From Empedobacter brevis NBRC 14943 = ATCC 43319 (GTDB taxonomy: Bacteria; Bacteroidota; Bacteroidia; Flavobacteriales; Weeksellaceae): 64,000 nt of DNA. Both the position numbers and the translations under genes were made by a program. The stretch covers positions 550,060-614,059 of the forward strand of contig NZ_KB908291.1 in assembly GCF_000382425.1 (NCBI RefSeq), given 5' to 3'. Below, one piece after another: positions 55,507 to 63,898 of the stretch. How positions within the stretch are numbered: the stretch's first letter is position 1; each line of letters begins with the position of its first letter. Below the pieces are notes generated by a model that did not search any database, was not told where the DNA came from, and was given only the letters and a program-made list of their open reading frames with translations.

Positions 55507-56391
55507 TTAAGAATTGATATCGTCACATAAAGGTGTAATTTGTTTTCTTGTTTCAGATATGTAAGCATATAACCCTAAAGTAAAAATTGCATAAAATACA
55601 AGATTAGTAGCACCGGGATAATTAAAAATGAATCCCAATCCAAAGCTTAACATGATAAATGTAGCCACAGATACCAATAATGATAAATCCAGAAATTGAG
55701 TTGATTTACTTAATAGAAATTCTCTTTTTATTAAACTTAAAATCAACATAATAGCGACAGACAATTCCAAAACACCTAAGAGATAGATAAAAGGTTCTAT
55801 CCCTCCCGGGAGATTAGAAAGAAATGAATCATGAAACAAGTCTGTATATCTTCCCATTACTTCAACCGAATTCATTATCTTCTGCCACCCGGGAAATCCC
55901 ATTGTGTAAAATAACATAAAATAAATAGGGAGTATTTTTATTTTTATAAATAACTCTGAGTTGACCTTACTTTCCCGGTGTTCTACATACCATAAACAAA
56001 AGTAGAGAAGTCCTACATAAAAATACAAATTTGCAGCAGCAGTGTGATTAGACAATAACCGAACCATCAATCCATATAACGTAACAGATAGAATAGAGAA
56101 GAAAAGACCCCATTTAAAAAAACTAGCATTTCTATTTTCTAGAAACTCCCTTTTCGACAAAGAAATAATTAAAAATACAGCAGCCACTAACTGTAGAATT
56201 GCGGTAAGATAAAGGAGAATTGTAAAATAAGCCGGAAAATCTTTAACCATTGTCCGATTATAATTATTCAAGTAGGCTAAGTGTATTTCTTCAGTAGCTG
56301 TAAGTAATTCCCAACCATTCATCATCATAGTAAAAATCAGGCCTGCTCCTATTGGAAGCATCATAACTCTTTTGATCATTAAATTATTCAT
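55507..56391 (-). CDS. Polytopic membrane protein with two similar halves
   Basis: 294 residues with about eight transmembrane segments. The first half (MLPIGAGLIFTMMMNGWELL ... YFTILLYLTAILQLVAAVFLIISLSKREFLENRN) and the second (LPIYFMLFYTMGFPGWQKIM ... PFIYLLGVLELSVAIMLILSLIKREFLLSKS) repeat the same plan, including the 'LSLxKREFL' motif, so the gene arose by internal duplication. The plan resembles DoxX-like four-helix proteins. It lies between two AraC-family genes. Confidence 0.7.
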   Translation of the reverse strand: MNNLMIKRVMMLPIGAGLIFTMMMNGWELLTATEEIHLAYLNNYNRTMVKDFPAYFTILLYLTAILQLVAAVFLIISLSKREFLENRNASFFKWGLFFSILSVTLYGLMVRLLSNHTAAANLYFYVGLLYFCLWYVEHRESKVNSELFIKIKILPIYFMLFYTMGFPGWQKIMNSVEVMGRYTDLFHDSFLSNLPGGIEPFIYLLGVLELSVAIMLILSLIKREFLLSKSTQFLDLSLLVSVATFIMLSFGLGFIFNYPGATNLVFYAIFTLGLYAYISETRKQITPLCDDINS

Positions 56392-56484
56392 ATCTCTTAT
56401 TTTATATCTATTCTACAAAGTAAGATCAATACATTTTTATTCAAAGAATAAAAAAGCGCATATAAATGGTAAAAAAACGAAATT

Positions 56485-57354
56485 TCACAATTTGTTTTTA
56501 AACTCTCTAGGAGTTATGCCTAACTTCAGCTTAAAAAATTTATTAAAATTTGTAGATTCTTCAAACCCAAGATAATTTGCAATTTCTTTTACAGACAACT
56601 CGTCATATGACAACATTCTTTTTGCTTCTAACAGTATTCTATCGTTTATAATTTCTTTAGGTGTCTGATTAAAGGTAGAAGATGTTGCCAATTGCAATCG
56701 TCTTACACTCACATGAAGCATATCTGCATAAATTACCGTTTTCTTACTTGTTCTAAAATGATTATTGACTTCTTTCCGAAACTTTACAGATAAACGATCT
56801 GTAGAAGATGGTACTTTTTTTATTCCGATTTGTTCCTCGATTTCTCGCTCTGATAATAATAAAATACGAGACAATAAATTATGTAAAATATCCCCCTGAT
56901 TACGGTCAGGAAAATGCTTCAATTCTTCAAATATTTCAGAAAATAAGTCGTTGAGTCGATTAAAATTATTGTTTATTTTATAATACGACTGATGAAAATT
57001 ATTGTCAAAAAGCGGAGTCTCTTGCAAGAACCTTCTATCCTTCTCTGATTTACAAAAAAAATCTTCTGTAAAGATCAAGGCTTTTCCATCATAGGTTTCT
57101 TTCGGATCAAAAGCATGTATCTGACCTCTTGAAATAAAAAGAATATGATGCGTTTTCACTTCTATTGGTTCAAAATCGACAAGATGTGTCCCTTTTCCTT
57201 CGGTAAACAGATAAATCATAAAAAAATCTGTCCGGTGTGGTTGGGTCAACTTATTCGGCTTTCTACTCAACCGCTCCTTTATAGTGGTTGTATTTATTTC
57301 CTGTACTTTATTTACAGTAAACAGAAATGGATATGTTATTAATTTTGATGACAA
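56485..57354 (-). CDS. AraC family regulator
   Basis: 289 residues. An N-terminal cupin-like sensor (RTDFFMIYLFTEGKGTHLVDFEPIEVKTHHILFISRGQIHAF) is followed by a C-terminal AraC HTH (YADMLHVSVRRLQLATSSTFNQTPKEIINDRILLEAKRMLSYDELSVKEIANYLGFEESTNFNKFFKLKLGITPREFKN). It probably controls the membrane protein gene just downstream (94-base gap). Confidence 0.9.
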   Translation of the reverse strand: MSSKLITYPFLFTVNKVQEINTTTIKERLSRKPNKLTQPHRTDFFMIYLFTEGKGTHLVDFEPIEVKTHHILFISRGQIHAFDPKETYDGKALIFTEDFFCKSEKDRRFLQETPLFDNNFHQSYYKINNNFNRLNDLFSEIFEELKHFPDRNQGDILHNLLSRILLLSEREIEEQIGIKKVPSSTDRLSVKFRKEVNNHFRTSKKTVIYADMLHVSVRRLQLATSSTFNQTPKEIINDRILLEAKRMLSYDELSVKEIANYLGFEESTNFNKFFKLKLGITPREFKNKL

Positions 57355-57628
57355 ACTTTAAATACGGAAAAAATAAAATTGATAGTTAATCCACAGCACA
57401 AATAATACCACTATTTATTTTAACTCTTTTTTTGTTAAATTTATCTTGATAAAGATTACTTCATTTTAATTACAGCTTCATCTAAAACAGAATGAATATA
57501 TATCGATATATAATTGAAAATGAACAAGAAGTCGCTAACAGCAACCGATAATTAAATCTCTAATCTATTATATACATTATCAAATCATAGAAAACGTATA
57601 AAAAAATTATATGAAACGAGACGTTTTG

Positions 57629-57636
57629 TAAATTTG
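57629..57636 (+). promoter_or_regulatory. -7 element of the DUF1275 gene
   Basis: TAAATTTG fits TAnnTTTG and sits 16 bases before the start codon. Confidence 0.5.
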
Positions 57637-57651
57637 TATTAAAACCGGATT

Positions 57652-58389
57652 ATGTTTCGACATGAAGGGAAAGCTAGGACTTATTCCCATAACCTTAAAT
57701 TAGCTTCATTGTTGTCTTGTGTTGCTGGAATTGTTAATATCACAAGTGTCTTAAAACTAAACACATTAACAACCAATGTAACAGGACATTTTGCTTTTTT
57801 CTCAGAACAATTGGTCTTAAAGAATTACCACATGGCGATTGCCTATTTATTTTATATCCTGTTTTTCTTATTCGGAGCTTTTACCTCTAGTCTTATCATG
57901 GAATCTGTCTCCAAACATAAAACACATAGCTCCTATATTATTCCTCTAAGTATTGAAATCCTTCTATTACTGACTGTCATTTTTTTAGGTTCCTCCTATT
58001 CAAATCAATATTTCTATTTCTCTATATTTTTATCCTCTATTTTACTGTTCTCAATGGGATTACAAAATGCTTTGGTAACACGCGTATCTCAATCTGTGAT
58101 AAGAACTACTCACTTAACAGGATTATTTACTGATCTCGGAATTGAATTGTCTCGCATTTTTTTTTACAAAAAGAACTCAGAAAGAGCACAACTCAATAAA
58201 AGTATATTTTTAAAATTAGCTATTATTTCTTGTTTCTTTCTTGGCGGAATAATAGGTGGATTTCTATTCCCCTATTTAAAATTAAACACACTCCTATTTC
58301 CTGTTATTATATTATGTGTTGCTTTATGGTATGATCGATTGTTATTTCGTTATTATTTGATAAAACGGAAAATCAGAAATAAGCATTAG
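57652..58389 (+). CDS. YoaK/DUF1275 family membrane protein
   Basis: 245 residues with six predicted membrane segments. The family start LASLLSCVAGIVNITSVLKLNTLTTNVTGHFAFFSEQLV and QNALVTRVSQSVIRTTHLTGLFTDLGIELSRIFFYK are typical. Function unknown. It has its own promoter and terminator. Confidence 0.85.
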   Translation: MFRHEGKARTYSHNLKLASLLSCVAGIVNITSVLKLNTLTTNVTGHFAFFSEQLVLKNYHMAIAYLFYILFFLFGAFTSSLIMESVSKHKTHSSYIIPLSIEILLLLTVIFLGSSYSNQYFYFSIFLSSILLFSMGLQNALVTRVSQSVIRTTHLTGLFTDLGIELSRIFFYKKNSERAQLNKSIFLKLAIISCFFLGGIIGGFLFPYLKLNTLLFPVIILCVALWYDRLLFRYYLIKRKIRNKH

Positions 58390-58446
58390 AACCTTTGATT
58401 GGTATTAATTACAATTTCTTATAAATTTTATCAAATCTTTTATAGA

Positions 58447-58469
58447 AAAAAGCGTCAATTGACGCTTTT
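58447..58469. terminator. Bidirectional terminator before gene B
   Basis: AAAAAGCGTCAA directly joined to TTGACGCTTTT, overlapping the stop codon of the family B gene (58468). Confidence 0.85.
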
Positions 58470-58788
58470 AAATAAATATTTTTTTCCATTTTGTTACAGT
58501 ATTCCTGCTCAATTTAAAATGATGAGCCAATTGAGCGTTATTTAATTGATTTTTTTTCTGATAATCTAATATCAATAAAATATCTTGCCTTGAATACGAT
58601 TTGAATTTTTGATTTACTTCAATATTTTTTTTATGCTCATCTCCAAAAATAAATTGATTCAATTCTAAAATATCCAAAACAGTTAAAGATTTCTTATCCA
58701 AAATTTCTTGACAAACTGAAATTTTTGACGGATAAAGGTCATTTAATATATCTGTATAAAGTGTCTTATAATTTATTTTCTTTATCAT
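58468..58788 (-). CDS. Small HTH protein, family B (cassette 1)
   Basis: 106 residues: YKTLYTDILNDLYPSKISVCQEILDKKSLTVLDILELNQFIFGD, then the HTH YSRQDILLILDYQKKNQLNNAQLAHHFKLSRNTVTKWKKIFI. It follows gene A of cassette 1 with a hairpin between, so it may be expressed partly by read-through. Confidence 0.75.
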   Translation of the reverse strand: MIKKINYKTLYTDILNDLYPSKISVCQEILDKKSLTVLDILELNQFIFGDEHKKNIEVNQKFKSYSRQDILLILDYQKKNQLNNAQLAHHFKLSRNTVTKWKKIFI

Positions 58789-58800
58789 TTTTTAGGTTTT

Positions 58801-58835
58801 AAAAGCCACAATCATGATAAAAATGATTAGTGGCT
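58801..58835 (-). terminator. Hairpin between genes A and B of cassette 1
   Basis: Minus strand GCCAC..ATCAT / ATGAT..GTGGC, then TTTT. The same hairpin type recurs at 61011 and 62381. Confidence 0.65.
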
Positions 58836-58876
58836 AATGGTTAATAAAATAAGATTATTATATTATTAGCAGAAGT

Positions 58877-59305
58877 TTATTTTTTATACTTGCTAATCCA
58901 TTTGTATAAAGTAGTCTTGGGAATGTGATAACGTTCAATTATTTCTATTTTAGTCATTTCTCCTTTTTCTATTTTATTTAAAATATAGTCAATTACTTCT
59001 TTAGTATATATATTTTTACGAAATTGAGGCAGAGAAGAATTACTATTTCTATCTGTATAATTGCTATTTGCTACTGGTGCATATAAAATCAAGTGTTGTG
59101 AGTACAACCGAAAGAAATCATACTCTAAAAGCTTACTCCATTTTAGCAGAATATCAGTATCAAGATTTTTTGAAGTAATACATTTATTTATAAATTCTTC
59201 ATCATCTATTTTAAAAAAATTACAAATTCTTTCTTGTTCAATATTTTTTTCTTTTAGCATTTTCTGAATACAACTACCTATATGAATATCTTTAAATTTA
59301 AACAT
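58877..59305 (-). CDS. Small HTH protein, family A (cassette 1)
   Basis: 142 residues: MFKFKDIHIGSCIQKMLKEKNIEQERICNFFKIDDEEFINK, the family core ILLKWSKLLEYDFFRLYSQHLILYAP and HTH IERYHIPKTTLYKWISKYKK. It lies 113 bases downstream of the secreted-protein gene of cassette 1, probably in the same transcript. Confidence 0.78.
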   Translation of the reverse strand: MFKFKDIHIGSCIQKMLKEKNIEQERICNFFKIDDEEFINKCITSKNLDTDILLKWSKLLEYDFFRLYSQHLILYAPVANSNYTDRNSNSSLPQFRKNIYTKEVIDYILNKIEKGEMTKIEIIERYHIPKTTLYKWISKYKK

Positions 59306-59418
59306 GAGTTATATTATTTTTTGGTTCATTATTTAAATAGATTATCTCCACTTAACAAATTATATAAGAAATGATTATAACATCTCCCTCTCATATAATT
59401 TCAATTTTAGTAATATTA

Positions 59419-60681
59419 TTAATACCCCGACATCCTTTGAGCAGTAATGTTAATCACTCTTGTATTATCTGCATCAGAAGGTGTATTCTTATTATCAATG
59501 ACTATATAAATTATTACACGATACCAAATTCCGTCAATAATAAAGTCTATTGTTTCTGTTTCGGCTGAATTATCACTTCCTGTTACGGAAGTACGTGCAC
59601 TTGAAGAAGTAATATCATTATATCCATAACCAAGGTACATTCCATTATCAGTTTCCATATAACCATTCGGTGCAAGTAATACATTTGATCTTCTAAAATT
59701 ATCAACAGAAGATACAGCTGCATATGAAATCTTTATATTATTTGAATGGACATTATAAACTCTTGGATTCCAAGAAACTCCATTCGCCTGATTAGAGCTA
59801 CTACTGAAATAAGGGTCTATTCGCACTTTGCCTCCTAAAATAGGCGCATCGGATACCATACTGCTCAAAAGGCCAGTAGTTGATGCTAATACTTCATAAT
59901 TAAAGAATTGATATTCTCCTGGCTGAAGTACGGCTCCAGCTCCTACTACAGCACTGCAAGACTGTCCTCCGATATTAAGTGTAAATTCCGTCGTACTAGG
60001 ACTTGAGACTGATGGTATTCCTGAAATCGTATACACTAATTGCCCTGTTCCTACAGCAAAGTTTCCAGCGATAAGTGTTGCAGTAAGTCCATTTACTGGA
60101 CCTATTGATTGAGCTGGATAAATCCCTCCATTTCCTCCTGTATATGGAATCGTTAACGCTCCTTCATAAGCTATTCCTGCTGAATAAGCAATTGGATTTA
60201 AAGATGCTCCTGTACAGCTCAAGCTACCTAATGTACCTGGTATTAATAATTTACCATCTAAAGTCTTCCATTGTGTACCATCCCAAAATACGTACCCCTT
60301 GTATGTAAATGTTGAAACTTCACCTGTATTATAAACTAATAATCCTGTAGCAGGAGAAGTTATAGTAGATGTATCATTATAAGCAGAAAGTGCTACTCTT
60401 GGAGCTAAAAAACCTTTTTTATTACCATTGGCCAATTGATTTACATTAAGCTCTAAAATTGCAGAAGCATTAGGTTCTGTAGTACCAATTCCTACTGATC
60501 CGTCAGTGAGTATTACAAAATCATCTTTTTGCTGATCTGCGCTTGGTATTCCAATATTTGTATTATTTCTACCTCCATCTACATTAAAAACTCCTTGTGG
60601 ATTTTCTGTATTAATTCCTATCTGAGAAAATAGAGAAGCTGATGAAAATAAACTCATCAAAATGATTAAATGTTTTTTCAT
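59419..60681 (-). CDS. Secreted VGINTxNPQ family protein, cassette 1
   Basis: 420 residues, the longest of the five. The signal peptide MKKHLIILMSLFSSASLFSQ and IGINTENPQGVFNVDGGRNN ... DDFVILTDGSVGIGTTEP are shared with the other cassettes. A middle region (LLVYNTGEVSTFTYKGYVFWDGTQWKTLDG) resembles those found in tail-fibre-like proteins. The C-terminus is unrelated to the other copies. The gene is preceded by an invertible promoter segment pointing away from it, so it is probably silent in this orientation. Confidence 0.78.
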   Translation of the reverse strand: MKKHLIILMSLFSSASLFSQIGINTENPQGVFNVDGGRNNTNIGIPSADQQKDDFVILTDGSVGIGTTEPNASAILELNVNQLANGNKKGFLAPRVALSAYNDTSTITSPATGLLVYNTGEVSTFTYKGYVFWDGTQWKTLDGKLLIPGTLGSLSCTGASLNPIAYSAGIAYEGALTIPYTGGNGGIYPAQSIGPVNGLTATLIAGNFAVGTGQLVYTISGIPSVSSPSTTEFTLNIGGQSCSAVVGAGAVLQPGEYQFFNYEVLASTTGLLSSMVSDAPILGGKVRIDPYFSSSSNQANGVSWNPRVYNVHSNNIKISYAAVSSVDNFRRSNVLLAPNGYMETDNGMYLGYGYNDITSSSARTSVTGSDNSAETETIDFIIDGIWYRVIIYIVIDNKNTPSDADNTRVINITAQRMSGY

Positions 60682-60712
60682 AATTTTTAAATTGTTTAGT
60701 AAAAGTTTAATA

Positions 60713-60733
60713 AATAGTCCTTGTTAGACTATT
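60713..60733 (+). repeat. Inversion site, proximal, cassette 1 (core CTTGTTA)
   Basis: Arms AATAGTC and GACTATT around a 7-bp core CTTGTTA. The core matches exactly, in reverse complement, the core of the site at 60907. The arm-core-arm plan is that of a tyrosine-recombinase crossover site. Confidence 0.75.
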
Positions 60734-60869
60734 CAGTTATTACATTGACTTAGAACATAATGCATTATTATTTTGATTTATAATCAAGTAAACATTTAAT
60801 AAGTATTTAAAATTATAAAAGTTTAAAAAAGTAATTAAAAAGCATCTTTAAAACATTATTTTTCAACAA

Positions 60870-60900
60870 TTTGCTTTTTTAAATAAAAAGAATAACTTTG
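60870..60900 (+). promoter_or_regulatory. Promoter inside cassette 1 segment
   Basis: TTTG (60870-60873), 19-base spacer, TAACTTTG (60893-60900): the full Bacteroidota consensus. Transcription starts near 60905 and meets the hairpin of the distal site at once. Confidence 0.85.
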
Positions 60901-60906
60901 CATAAA

Positions 60907-60927
60907 AGTAGTCTAACAAGGACTACT
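60907..60927 (+). repeat. Inversion site, distal, cassette 1; also terminator-like
   Basis: Arms AGTAGTC and GACTACT around core TAACAAG (the reverse complement of CTTGTTA). The arms with flanking AAA and an 8-T run form an intrinsic-terminator hairpin, which would stop OFF-orientation transcripts. Confidence 0.75.
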
Positions 60928-61010
60928 TTTTTTTGTTAAATTTATTCATTACGAGCATCTTAAATTTTTAGGAAAAACATTCGCTAAAATATTATTCCTC
61001 TATTTTTAAG

Positions 61011-61046
61011 AAAAAGCCACTAATCATTATAAAATGATTAGCAGCT
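61011..61046 (-). terminator. Conserved cassette hairpin (cassette 2 end)
   Basis: Minus strand AGC-tg-CTAATCATT / AATGATTAG-tg-GCT followed by TTTTT. It lies downstream of the broken A gene of cassette 2. Confidence 0.7.
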
Positions 61047-61092
61047 AATGGTTAATTAGAATAGGTTACAATTAGTCACTAGAGAGTTCATT

Positions 61093-61204
61093 CTATTTTA
61101 TTGAATTAGTAAATTTCATGAAGGTACAAATCTGATAAAGCTCAATATCTTTTTCTCCTACTAGTATTTATCAACTTTCCAATGTAAAACGTTTTGAAAT
61201 CCAT
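61093..61204 (-). pseudogene. Remnant of a family A HTH gene
   Basis: On the minus strand it starts MDFKTFYIGKLIN, like MDFKTFHIGNLIK in the intact gene at 62459. After a frameshift, EKDIELYQICTFMKFT matches EKEIELSRICNFMNFT. Most of the gene (about 100 codons) is deleted, and the end joins to the sequence that follows the stop codon of the intact copy. The HTH is gone. Confidence 0.75.
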
Positions 61205-61241
61205 AATCTATTTAAATGAACAATAAAATGAATAGAATTGA

Positions 61242-62051
61242 CTAGTTCAATGGTATAGCATAAAAATAATTTTCAAAAGCTGCACCACGAAGGAGCCAGT
61301 GGTTAGTGGCTTTATTCTCTATTAATAAATATATTGTCAAATTGTCTGTGGTTACATTTATCACACTACTACCTGAAATAAATGACATATTACTATCGTT
61401 AGATGGTGGGTTTGCACTTGATCCTGTAACATACATTACCCCCGCATATGATGTACTATTTCCCGCAGGACCAAGATGTGTAAATCCATTTTGTTGTACA
61501 GAAGTTGTAGAACTTGATAAATAAAAGTGTTGCCAGAATCTATTTGCGGTACTTAAATAACTTAACAAAGTCAAACCAGCATTTACTACCCATCTGCCAC
61601 GACTCAGATTTAGACTTATTTTACTATATAATGGAGAACTGCCACCATTTGAACTAACATTATTATCTACTTGAGAAAAGTTACCTAAAGCTACAGCTTT
61701 TATTGAAGCTGGTGTTTGCCATGTTCCAACACCATATTCATTACTCATTAGCACCTTAGATTGACCTTCTGTACCATCAACTATTTTAATCGCTCCATTT
61801 GTACTACTCACAATATCTAATTTTACACTTGGATTAATTGTCCCAATTCCTACTCTTCCCTGATTAGTAATCACAACATCATCTACTTGCTGTGCAACAC
61901 TAGGGGTTCCAGTAGTTGGATTTGTTGTAGCTGCAGATGACTTTCCATCTGTATGGAAAAGTTGTTGTGGATTTTCTGTATTAATTCCTACCTGAGAAAA
62001 TAGAGAAGCTGATGAAAATAAACTCATCAAAATGATTAAATGTTTTTTCAT
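61242..62051 (-). CDS. Secreted VGINTxNPQ family protein, cassette 2
   Basis: 269 residues. MKKHLIILMSLFSSASLFSQ and VGINTENPQQLFHTDGKSSA ... DDVVITNQGRVGIGTINP are shared. The C-terminal domain (LSRGRWVVNAGLTLLSYLS ... NHWLLRGAAFENYFYAIPLN) resembles those at 48739 and 49505. Its associated A gene is broken, and its promoter segment is in the OFF orientation. Confidence 0.78.
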   Translation of the reverse strand: MKKHLIILMSLFSSASLFSQVGINTENPQQLFHTDGKSSAATTNPTTGTPSVAQQVDDVVITNQGRVGIGTINPSVKLDIVSSTNGAIKIVDGTEGQSKVLMSNEYGVGTWQTPASIKAVALGNFSQVDNNVSSNGGSSPLYSKISLNLSRGRWVVNAGLTLLSYLSTANRFWQHFYLSSSTTSVQQNGFTHLGPAGNSTSYAGVMYVTGSSANPPSNDSNMSFISGSSVINVTTDNLTIYLLIENKATNHWLLRGAAFENYFYAIPLN

Positions 62052-62082
62052 AATTTTTAAATTGTTTAGTGATAGTTTAACA

Positions 62083-62103
62083 AATAGTCCTTACTAGACT
62101 ATT
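62083..62103 (+). repeat. Inversion site, proximal, cassette 2 (core CTTACTA)
   Basis: Arms AATAGTC and GACTATT around core CTTACTA, matched in reverse complement by the site at 62278. Confidence 0.75.
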
Positions 62104-62240
62104 TATACATTTCACTGATATACAATACAATAAATTAGATTTATGATTTACAATTAAATAATCATTTAATAAGCAATTAAAAGTGGAATAATAATTTGCA
62201 TTAATTAAACAAGCAGCTTTAAAACATTATTTTTCAATAA

Positions 62241-62271
62241 TTTGCTTTTTTAAAGAAAAAGAATAACTTTG
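62241..62271 (+). promoter_or_regulatory. Promoter inside cassette 2 segment
   Basis: TTTG (62241-62244), 19-base spacer, TAACTTTG (62264-62271). Confidence 0.85.
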
Positions 62272-62277
62272 CATAAA

Positions 62278-62298
62278 AGTAGTCTAGTAAGGACTACT
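62278..62298 (+). repeat. Inversion site, distal, cassette 2; also terminator-like
   Basis: Arms AGTAGTC and GACTACT around core TAGTAAG, followed by a T-run. Confidence 0.75.
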
Positions 62299-62380
62299 TT
62301 TTTTTGTTAAATTTATTCATTACGAGCATTTTAAATTTTCAGAAAAAACACTAACTAATATCTTTTCCTCTATTTTTAAG

Positions 62381-62415
62381 AAAAGCCACTAATCATTATA
62401 AAATGATTAGCAGCT
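62381..62415 (-). terminator. Conserved cassette hairpin (cassette 3 end)
   Basis: Nearly identical to the hairpin at 61011; here it follows the intact A gene of cassette 3 on the minus strand. Confidence 0.7.
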
Positions 62416-62458
62416 AATGGTTAATTAGAATAGGTTATAATTAGTAACTAGAGTCATT

Positions 62459-62890
62459 CTATTTGGTTAAATTATTATACTTATTAATCCATTTATATAA
62501 AGTAGTTTTTGGAATCTGATAACGTTCTATAATCTCTGACTTAGTCATTTCTCCTTTATTGATTTTACTCAACACATAATCTATCACCTCTTTCGTATAA
62601 AGATTTTTACGAAATTGAGGTGAAATTGATTTTTGTTTTTTAGATGATTCATTATTATTCTTTACAGGAGCATATAAAATTAAATGCTGTGAATACAATC
62701 TAAAAAAATCGTAATCAAGAAGTTTACTCCATCTTAAAAGTAATTCTGAATCTATACTCTTCCTTGTGTATATTTCATTCAACTCATCTTCAGTAAAATT
62801 CATAAAGTTACAAATACGAGAAAGTTCAATTTCTTTTTCCTTTACACGTTCTTTTATCAAATTTCCTATGTGAAACGTTTTGAAATCCAT
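62459..62890 (-). CDS. Small HTH protein, family A (cassette 3)
   Basis: 143 residues: MDFKTFHIGNLIKERVKEKEIELSRICNFMNFTEDELNEIY, family core ELLLRWSKLLDYDFFRLYSQHLILYAP and HTH IERYQIPKTTLYKWINKYNN. It follows the secreted-protein gene of cassette 3 by 30 bases. No family B gene is attached, since cassette 2 begins downstream. Confidence 0.78.
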   Translation of the reverse strand: MDFKTFHIGNLIKERVKEKEIELSRICNFMNFTEDELNEIYTRKSIDSELLLRWSKLLDYDFFRLYSQHLILYAPVKNNNESSKKQKSISPQFRKNLYTKEVIDYVLSKINKGEMTKSEIIERYQIPKTTLYKWINKYNNLTK

Positions 62891-62920
62891 CTATTCAAGC
62901 TTTGATAAGAAATTTGTTGA

Positions 62921-63670
62921 TTATTTCAAACGTTTTAAAGTTACTTGGGATACAGGGCCACTCCCTGTAAAGCCACTACTCAAATGTTTAATCGTAATAC
63001 TTGTAGTATTTATAAACCTAAATGAATAAGTATGACTTGCCAGCATAGGTATCGCCGTTATTAAAGTAAATGTTTGAAGTCGTCCATCCGGAGCAACAAA
63101 CTGATCACTAACCCTTGCAACCCAATTTCCTACTGTATCATCCCATACACCAATAACAGGTACAGTATTATTCGTTGTTGCCACCTGCATATTCATATTC
63201 ACCTGATAAACACCATCATTACTCACCTTAAAAGAATTACCAGTTGTTGTTCCTAAATAAGTATTTTCATTATCTATAATCTCATTATTCAGATTGCCTA
63301 TAGGTACACCAGGTCCCGATGTTGCTCCTCCATAAGTATAATCAGCTGTCATTTGCAATGTGATTTCCTGCGCTATCATAAGTTCTCCATCTATCGAAAT
63401 TACAGTTCCTGTAGCCAAATCAGGTAATGTAGGTATGGATAAAGTTTTCCATTCAGGTGAACTATTAGCTCCTTTCGAAACCAAAACTTGTCCATTTACA
63501 CCAGGGTTTCCTTCGGTAGAAGCGTTTCCTCCTACATTCAATTCTTTTGTCAATTGTAAATCACCATTCACATGCAACGTTTTTTGTGGGGTTTCTGTAT
63601 TAATTCCTACCTGAGAAAACAGAGGAACTGATGAGAATAAACTCATCAAAATGACTAAATGTTTTTCCAT
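62921..63670 (-). CDS. Secreted VGINTxNPQ family protein, cassette 3
   Basis: 249 residues from ATG 63670 (MEKHLVILMSLFSSVPLFSQ); an in-frame start at 63694 would add 8 residues in front of the signal peptide and is unlikely. VGINTETPQKTLHVNGDLQL follows. The C-terminal part (GVYQVNMNMQVATTNNTVPVIG ... HTYSFRFINTTSITIKHLSSGFTG) looks like a C1q/TNF-type trimeric beta-sandwich. Its promoter segment is in the OFF orientation. Confidence 0.78.
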   Translation of the reverse strand: MEKHLVILMSLFSSVPLFSQVGINTETPQKTLHVNGDLQLTKELNVGGNASTEGNPGVNGQVLVSKGANSSPEWKTLSIPTLPDLATGTVISIDGELMIAQEITLQMTADYTYGGATSGPGVPIGNLNNEIIDNENTYLGTTTGNSFKVSNDGVYQVNMNMQVATTNNTVPVIGVWDDTVGNWVARVSDQFVAPDGRLQTFTLITAIPMLASHTYSFRFINTTSITIKHLSSGFTGSGPVSQVTLKRLK

Positions 63671-63700
63671 AATTTTAAATTGTTTAGTGATCATTATATA

Positions 63701-63721
63701 AATAGTCCTTCATAGACTATT
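63701..63721 (+). repeat. Inversion site, proximal, cassette 3 (core CTTCATA)
   Basis: Arms AATAGTC and GACTATT around core CTTCATA, matched in reverse complement by 63899-63919. Confidence 0.75.
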
Positions 63722-63860
63722 TACACATCACACTGATATCCAATACAATAAACTAGATTTTTGATTTACAACAAAATAAACACTTAATAAGTGATTAAAA
63801 TTATATAGCTTTAAAATAAAAGACGTAAAAAATGATTCTTAAAACAGTATTTTTCAACAA

Positions 63861-63891
63861 TTTGCTTTTTTAAAGAAAAAGAATATCTTTG
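63861..63891 (+). promoter_or_regulatory. Promoter inside cassette 3 segment
   Basis: TTTG (63861-63864), 19-base spacer, TATCTTTG (63884-63891). Confidence 0.85.
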
Positions 63892-63898
63892 TATAAAA

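Larger units (their letters stand above)
60713..60927. promoter_or_regulatory. Invertible promoter segment, cassette 1 (OFF orientation)
   Basis: 215 bp bounded by inverted sites; 173 bp lie between them. Inside is the consensus promoter at 60870-60900, which reads to the right, away from the secreted-protein gene starting at 60681. Inversion between the cores would turn it toward that gene, about 60 bases before the start codon. Confidence 0.72.
62083..62298. promoter_or_regulatory. Invertible promoter segment, cassette 2 (OFF orientation)
   Basis: 216 bp bounded by inverted sites (174 bp between them). The consensus promoter inside reads away from the gene starting at 62051. Confidence 0.72.
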
